Shown here in pieces: positions 57,830 through 64,000 of a stretch of 64,000 nucleotides of DNA; the first letter of the stretch is position 1; every line of letters starts with the position of its first letter. The DNA comes from Camillea tinctor (taxonomy: Eukaryota > Ascomycota > Sordariomycetes > Xylariales > Xylariaceae): contig MU394101.1 of assembly GCA_022578605.1 (NCBI GenBank), forward strand, positions 200,669 through 264,668. Reading direction: 5' to 3'. The notes beneath the pieces were generated by a model. It ran no database searches, was not told the origin of the DNA, and was given only the letters and a program-made list of their open reading frames with translations. The position numbers and the translations under genes are program-made.

Positions 57830-60800
57830 ATGGATTTTGTCAGTATCGCCCATCTCCTTGCTGCCGTATACTTGTATATGTATATCCTATATCGTATATG
57901 GCCGGGTATACGAGTGCTGCATCATGCTAACCATCCTCCTCCCGTGTCGCAGTGGTCGCGTCTCATAGCCAATACCGGGCTGTCCTCGGGAAGCTCCCGC
58001 AAAGATGCCGCGAGGGATCCCATCAGGCGCCGTCAGCGTTTTGAGAAGGAATATAGCCAACTACTTGTATGTATATAATGTATTATTTCTCAGCTTCTAT
58101 CTACTAGCCTTACTGACTTTCTTAGCAAATCTGGCGAAGCTGTTCCAACCTTGCCGAAGACGACGACGCTGCTGAGAATATCGAAATCCGCCTCAAGGAA
58201 CTCACCAACATACTCGCCGACGAGTCCCGCCGACCCTTACCTCACCCGTGCATTACCTTCGCCTCCATCAAGCAGATCTATAGCCCCATCGCCAAGATAG
58301 CTACGTCCTCCTACAACGAATGGATCATCAAGGAAGCCGTTCTCTTCTTCGCTACCCTGATCGAGAGCGAGGAGGAGGCCTTTGTTGAGAACGATGCCTT
58401 TTCCTCCAGTCTGACCAACCTTCTTATTCGTATCACCGGCGCCAACAGCATCCGCATGGGATCCGATACCGAGGTCAGGGTAGTCGAGTTGGCTTTTAAC
58501 ATCACCACCAAGATACGGCTAGACCCCCACATCCTATCGGCTTGGTTCAAGTCGAGCTCGGAGAGCGCCGCCGGAGACGAGAAGTTCAGAGATGAGAGAG
58601 ACAAGTTTGCCGGGAAAACCCAGAAGCAGGACTTCCCCTTGTTCTATCTGTTGATGGACTATATCCACCATGAGGGTAAGGTTGGCGACTTTGCCAGGAC
58701 CGGTCTGCTGTACATCATCGAGGCAGCTTCCAACTCGGTCCCCCTTGAGCAATGGATCGTCGAAAGCGATCTCTCTACCCTGATGGCCACTGGCCTCGGT
58801 GCGCTATACAGCCAGCTTAGTCGAAAGTTGGTCATTGACCACCCTTCGAACGATGTGCCCCCCGTCCTCGCCTTTTCCGACTACCAGCATCCCACGTCGA
58901 CATACGAGATCGTCAGCTCTACGAGCCCGGATTTCCAGCTGCATCTGGAAACCTTTCTCTCCCACCTGTTGTTTTGGCAGGACGTTTTGAACCACTGTCG
59001 CTCCGTAGAAGTCAAGTCGACCCTCCTCGAACATTTCCAAGTCATTTTTCTCCAACAATTATTGTAAGCAATCCCGAAGACTTGTCTTTTTCTTGGCAGG
59101 GGAATATGAACTAACACATGCACCTAGATATCCTTCACTTTTGGAATCCTCCGACGTAGATGGAGGTTCATCCGTAGCCGTCTTGACTTACCTCCGCCGC
59201 ATCCTAGAGTCCGTCGACCACCCGGACATGATCAACTTGATTCTCCACTATCTTCTTGCCTTGCCAGACGCAGAATCAGCAGCCCAGACCTCTGCCGAGC
59301 CCGCTGTGAGTGCTGCTCGCAAGCGCAAATCTATGGACCTCGCAACTATGATGGCTAGCAAAGTAGAGACTACTTATTCACCTTTATTGTTTAACCTGGT
59401 TGATTTAATCCATTCGTGTCTTAAATCGCGGAACCAGCAAACCGTATGCGTAACTCTCCAGCTTGTGGCGGCGATTCTTAAGCGGCATCACCGCTACGCA
59501 ATCATAACCCTTCTTCATACCGAAGCTGTCCATGGTAATGCATCGCACAGAACCATAGGTGCCCACCAGCAGGAGGTCGACTTTCTGATGACTTTGGCGG
59601 GATCGATTGGTGGCCAAGACAACTTCGATGAGATCTACGACAACATCCTCCGTGATACGATGATTCGCGTGGAAAGCCACCCTTGTTCCATCAAACTGGT
59701 AGCACCCAAGATTTCAACAAATAATCACAAGTTGCCGGCTATACCTGACAGTTTACCTGGCGCGCCTCGCGACGTACCGCACCACACCCTTAGTCCCGAG
59801 GATCCTCTCCTCCAGACTATCCTCGATATTCTTGAAACATTCTTCATGAACCCCGTTGAGACAAATCTTTCTGTCACAGAGACGATCATAGATCTAGCTG
59901 TATGCGGATTTGTATCAGTGGAAGGATGGCTTTTGCGGCATCCAAGAAAATACATATTCGATGAGGAAGCCGACGAATCCGCGTCTCCCCCGCCTGATCC
60001 GTCATCCACAGCTTTCGCCGAACTGGAGAAGATGCTGGCGATTAGTAGGTGTCATCGTCGGCCAAAATGGCACCCATCCAGTTTGCCCCGAATTCTGTCT
60101 ATTTTGGAGACCCTCGCCGATCACGTTGCCTATTTCCGAGGCATTATCCCGAGGTTCGAAGACCTACTGCAGCAGCGCCGGGAAGCATTTCAAACTGCTG
60201 ACACTATCATGCCCAACCAAAACTTCCGACCGGGTTCGAATACCATGACACCTGGGCAAGACCAAGCGAGCACGGTAGACTCGCGGTCTGAGTCGCCTGC
60301 TAGACCTAGCGTACTGGAGGGTTTCGCTCAGCGGATATTGTCCGAACTGGGCACACCTAGCCGGTCAGGTAGTCCTCGTGGGCGAAAAGATACGATACGC
60401 AGCTCGGGTGCCGGATCGACAATTTCAAGTAGTTTGGGGCTCACGACGCCTCCAGCGAAAATGCCACCGGTTCCTCCAAAAGAATTCCCCTTGAATTATG
60501 ACAGCCCCGGCAAGAGCGGGCTAGGACGGTCATTCTCGCCAAACAGCCAGCAGGAAGCGTCTAGCTTTGATGGACGGGATAGTCCGGTTGCCAGCCAAGC
60601 CGCCGCATTTGCAGCAGTAGACCGCGGGATTCTAACGAGGAGGGTTGGGCTTCCTGGACAGAAGATCGAGCCTATTCCCCTGAGCTTTGATCAGAAGACG
60701 GGCGGTGGTGGCGATGCAGATGAGGCAGCAAACCAGACCGAGGAACACGAGAACACGCGTAGTTCCAACAACGTGCGGACCAACGAGGAGGAAGAAGATA

Positions 60801-60970
60801 GCGAGCAAGGCGACCGCTCCCTAATGGCACCCACCCCGCCGCCAGAGGAGAAGACAGCGACTGTATCGCATGTTATCACGAACGTTATCATTTTCCAGTC
60901 CTTCCTACTCGAGCTGGCCAGCTTGATACAGGTCAGAGCGGGGATGTTCAACGAAGTCAAGTTTGCTTGA
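57830..60970 (+). CDS. fhipA: FHIP, Hook-interacting subunit of the FTS-Hook-FHIP complex (RAI16-like)
   Basis: Helical-repeat protein that with FTS and Hook links dynein to early endosomes in filamentous fungi. Exons: 57830-57838 (nine bases, MDF), 57953-58066, 58126-59063 and 59128-60970, giving 967 aa in phase. The spliced start MDFWSRLIANTGL is the family hallmark. The RAI16-like domain covers roughly residues 60-620 with blocks FPLFYLLMDYIHHEGKVGDF and ARTGLLYIIEAAS. Further blocks are HLETFLSHLLFWQDVL, AVLTYLRRILESVDHPD and LQTILDILETFF. Residues about 690-900 are disordered and Ser/Pro-rich. The C terminus (VIIFQSFLLELASLIQVRAG) is a conserved helix. The retained intron-1 frame (VSIAHLLAAVYLY...) also lacks a stop up to the next donor, but reading it would destroy the MDFW start. 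Convergent with the amino-acid permease. Confidence 0.88.
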
Positions 60971-61951
60971 AAGAACGGGATTGGTGAGGGGAGGGGAGGC
61001 ATGAAGAATGAAGGGGGGACTAGAAAGGGAGGAAAGGGGCAATGGGGGAATAGAGGGGGGCAAACTTGCATTTCGTGTACAAAGACATGAATGATACCAA
61101 GCTAAACTAAACCAAACTAACAAATCAACTTAACCCTATTAGCCATTGGCACTGACTATCGGTTGGGGCTTTACGGGTTCATTAGACATATACATATTTC
61201 CCCTTTCTGATTACATAGAATTTCAGAGGTTTTTTTTTAAACTGGATAAAGCTTATAGGTGTTTCTTGGCTGGGATGGTTATATATCGAACTTATGTAAA
61301 TGGTTGGAGAGTATGACATGTGTGCGCATGTGTTCTAGGGGGCCGGGGGTAGATGGCATGTAAATAGGTCAGGCTTTGATAGTTGATTTTTTTTGTTGCT
61401 TGTTGGTTGTTATCTTAAGGGGGAAGGGAGTTGTACATGCCAGACATTTACATGCATATACAATACTAGAAGATAGGTTATCCCCTAAAATAGAAACCTG
61501 GCCTCGCGTTGGTTGGCTGTGATGGAGGCGGTCCCCCGCGGCGCAGAAGAGCAGAGGATGGAGTCTTGATGTCGACGTATTGATGTGCATAAGCTAACCA
61601 TTATCACCCAGAGGGGACGAGGGGAAGCATGAATATTATATAAGTAACTTGAGTCTAATTACCTCGCTTGACTGTGCTACGATGGGTTGATACCAGATAC
61701 TTGGTATACTTACAACCTGTTACTTATATAGCGGATGGTGACAACTCCTTATTTTGCGATTCAGAGAATAGGATATATCTACACAAGAGCACTCCCGTCA
61801 AAGTCAAACGCACATATGGTTCTGATATATGTATAAATTCAACTTTAACAGCCAATGTCTGTATTCATAAATTATATTCGGACATTATAACTCTAGCTGG
61901 TAGTGAGATTGCAGGATTAACCTCAGGACATAGCATGTGATTAAAACTCCA
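60971..61951. other. Convergent intergenic region
   Basis: A 3'-3' spacer between FHIP and the permease. It is purine-rich just after FHIP (60975-61060) and AT-rich elsewhere. No gene was seen. Confidence 0.6.
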
Positions 61952-63798
61952 TCACGCAATCCAGAACCAAATCCTCTCCAGGAAATTCCTCGGCTGCACC
62001 TCAGGCCAGGTGCCTTCCAAGCGATCAACCTCATCCTTGCCACTCCACAGATCCATATCAGCCAGCTTGACGAAGCTCGTCTTCTTGAACAGCTTGTACC
62101 CGAGGAACAAGCACGCAAAGATCGGGATATCGATATACGGCGGGAGGAAAGTCTTCGCACTGAACTTCCCAGGGAAGAACGCATCGAACCCATTAAAGAA
62201 CGCTACGACGACGCAGAAGCACAAAGCGAAGTACGCGAGGAGCGGCTGCCCCCGCGACCGCCACGGCAGGCTCTCGCGCGCGATCCCGTGGTGCCGCAGT
62301 CCATAGTAGAAGCGTAGATACGTCACGCAGATGGACGCCCACACCACCAGCGTCGACACCGCCGACAGGTTCGAGAACCAGAAGAACACCTCCTCGCCCC
62401 CGTGGCTTACGTTGAGGTAGCAGAGGCACGAGAGCGCCGCCGTCGCCGCCACGCTGCCGTAGGGCACGCCCCACCTTTCGTACGCGAGCAAAGCCGGCGC
62501 TTTGCCGTCGAGGGCCGCGGAGTACAGAACTCGCGTCGAGGCGTAGAAGAAGGAGTTCCCGGCCGACCAGGCGGAGCTGAGCACTACGGCGTTGATTATC
62601 GAGGGGAGGATTTGGATACCGCCGTTGGAGATGGCAATTACTGGACTTGGGTTAGCTTTTAGACCCCTTTGGCTAGGGAGTCAAGATGGAGTAGATTGAT
62701 AAAGGGGCTGTGAGTGGTCTAGTATGAAGATGACAATGTAACATGGGTCTAATAGCAAGACTGGAAGGGCACATTTATTTCACACCAAATCTAAGGAGTT
62801 AAATAATGTAAACTTGGATACTGACCAAAAGGCGACGCCGCGGCGCCCGGTTCCGAGTTCCTAATCGCATCCAACAGCCGCGGGTCCTGGGACGACACAC
62901 ACAGCGTAACGAGGAAGATAGCCAGAACGTAAAAGAGCGCAATGCGCCAAAAGACACGGCGCACCGCCTTCGGAATATTACGACGCGGGTTCTCGGTCTC
63001 TCCAGACGCAATCACGACCATCTCGCTGCCGCCATAGCTGAACGTCGCCTGGATGAAGACCTTCCAGAAAGCCAAGAAGCGTCCCAGCGCGCCCTCAACC
63101 AGGTACTCATTCATCGGCCCCGGGTCTCTCCAGTAGCGAAACCCAATGCGATCACCGCTCGGGGTCCCACCCAGCGTAATAACAAGCATCAGCAAGATGA
63201 GCCCCACGATAGTCGCCAGCTTGACCGCGCCGAACGCGAACTCGGCCTCGCCGTACGCGCGCACGGGCAGGCAATTCGCCGCCACCATGGCGGCGTAGAA
63301 GAGCGTGGTGAGCGCGGCGGCGGGCAGCCGCGCGGGCCAGTAGTCGACGACGACGACGCTGGCCGTGACCTCGATGGGGACGCCGATGGCGAGCTGGTAC
63401 CAGTAGTTCCAGCCGAGGGTGAAGCCGAGCGCCTCGTCGACGTAGCGCGCCGCGTAGACGGGCACGGCGCCCGGCAGCGGCAGGTACGCCGCCATCTCCC
63501 CCAGGCTGTGCACCACGCAGTACACGTTCGCCGCCGTGATGAGGTACGCGAGGAAGGCCGAGAGCGGCCCCGCCAGCGAGAGCACTTGCCCGCTGCCGAC
63601 GAAGAGCCCCGTCCCGATGGCCCCCGATAGCGCCATGAATTGCACGTGCCGCGACTTGAGCTTGCGGTCTAGCGTGCCGAGGTTGCGCGAGGGAGAGGCT
63701 TTCAGGTCCCCGGCTTCGACATCGTCTTGGTGGTTGGGGGAGGGGCCAGCGGGGTGCGCTGAGATCTCGTCTTTCTTTGCTGCTTCGGGGTCGGCCAT
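61952..63798 (-). CDS. Amino-acid permease (YAT/AAT family, APC superfamily)
   Basis: Plasma-membrane proton:amino-acid symporter of the yeast amino acid transporter family; the substrate spectrum is not readable. Exon 1 (minus) 63798-62826 and exon 2 62640-61952 (phase 1, GTCAGT donor, CCAG acceptor) give 553 aa with about twelve hydrophobic segments. Family motifs are LKSRHVQFMALSGAIGTGLF before and within helix 1 and FSYGGSEMVVIASGETENPR at the helix 6 region. Across the intron come AISNGGIQILPSIINAVVLSS and SAWSAGNSFFYASTRVLY. The hydrophilic N terminus (about 45 residues) and C-terminal tail are cytosolic. The C terminus ends in RNFLERIWFWIA, the usual aromatic tail of these permeases. 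GC-rich codon use in exon 1 indicates solid expression. Confidence 0.93.
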
Positions 63799-64000
63799 GG
63801 TTGTCGCCGTTTTTACTTACCCCCTTTTCCGCCTAGAAACCCCTCTTATGGTTGTGATTATTACTTGCCGGGGATAGTAATTGCGCCAGCTCCAAAGCAT
63901 TAGTGTTCGAGCAGCGCAGGCTGATAACCGGTGAGAAGTTTGAGAGGTTCGGGCACTTGGTTCACATGATTACTCCTAGTACTTATTGTTATTTACCCCT

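Noticed and set aside
1..64000. tRNA or rRNA genes, CRISPR arrays, intact transposons
   Set aside because: No convincing tRNA A/B-box pair, no rRNA sequence and no regularly spaced repeats; no transposase or reverse transcriptase frame was seen by eye.

Overview
The window is nuclear DNA of a filamentous ascomycete (Pezizomycotina, most likely Sordariomycetes). Genes carry short GT..AG introns of about 45-150 nt, often with CTAAC/CTGAC-like branch sites. 5' leaders are CT-rich, and coding DNA is GC-rich in its third positions while intergenic DNA is AT-rich. Fungal-specific families are present: class I hydrophobin, GH79, an INO80 ATPase with a long disordered N terminus, a STAND-type N-terminal domain, and FHIP of the FTS-Hook-FHIP complex. 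All gene models below were assembled by hand from splice signals and reading-frame phase; no database search was run.

Layout. 1-5.8 kb: an ETFRF1/LYRM5-like LYR protein (-) at a poor-quality contig edge, a mitochondrial hot-dog thioesterase (+), and a low-complexity protein of unknown function (-). 5.8-10.7 kb: gene-poor, with a decayed short-chain dehydrogenase. 10.7-17.6 kb: three membrane-anchored or secreted genes, namely an SGNH/CE3-like esterase (-), a small secreted protein of unknown function (+) and a GH79 glycoside hydrolase (+). 19.5-33 kb: an unrecognised four-helix membrane protein (+), the ribosome-biogenesis ATPase ARB1 (+) and the very large INO80 gene (-). 36-38 kb: a secreted Ser/Thr/Pro mucin-like wall protein (-). 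38-46 kb: a gene-poor AT-rich tract holding the most unusual object of the window. This is a broken gene that joins a fungal STAND/HeLo-like N-terminal region to a Rho-type small GTPase domain. 46-54 kb: a class I hydrophobin (+), an M19 membrane dipeptidase (-), an MFS anion/allantoate-type permease (+, with an assembly gap inside its last intron) and a class 3 lipase-like hydrolase (-). 54-64 kb: a gene-poor tract, then FHIP (+) and an amino-acid permease (-).

The genes do not form a biosynthetic cluster. They are a mix of housekeeping functions (chromatin remodelling, ribosome assembly, endosome-dynein linkage, flavoprotein and acyl-CoA metabolism) and surface, nutrient-acquisition or host-interaction functions (hydrophobin, mucin-like wall protein, GH79, SGNH esterase, dipeptidase, permeases, small secreted protein). 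Many neighbours are convergent pairs with short spacers.
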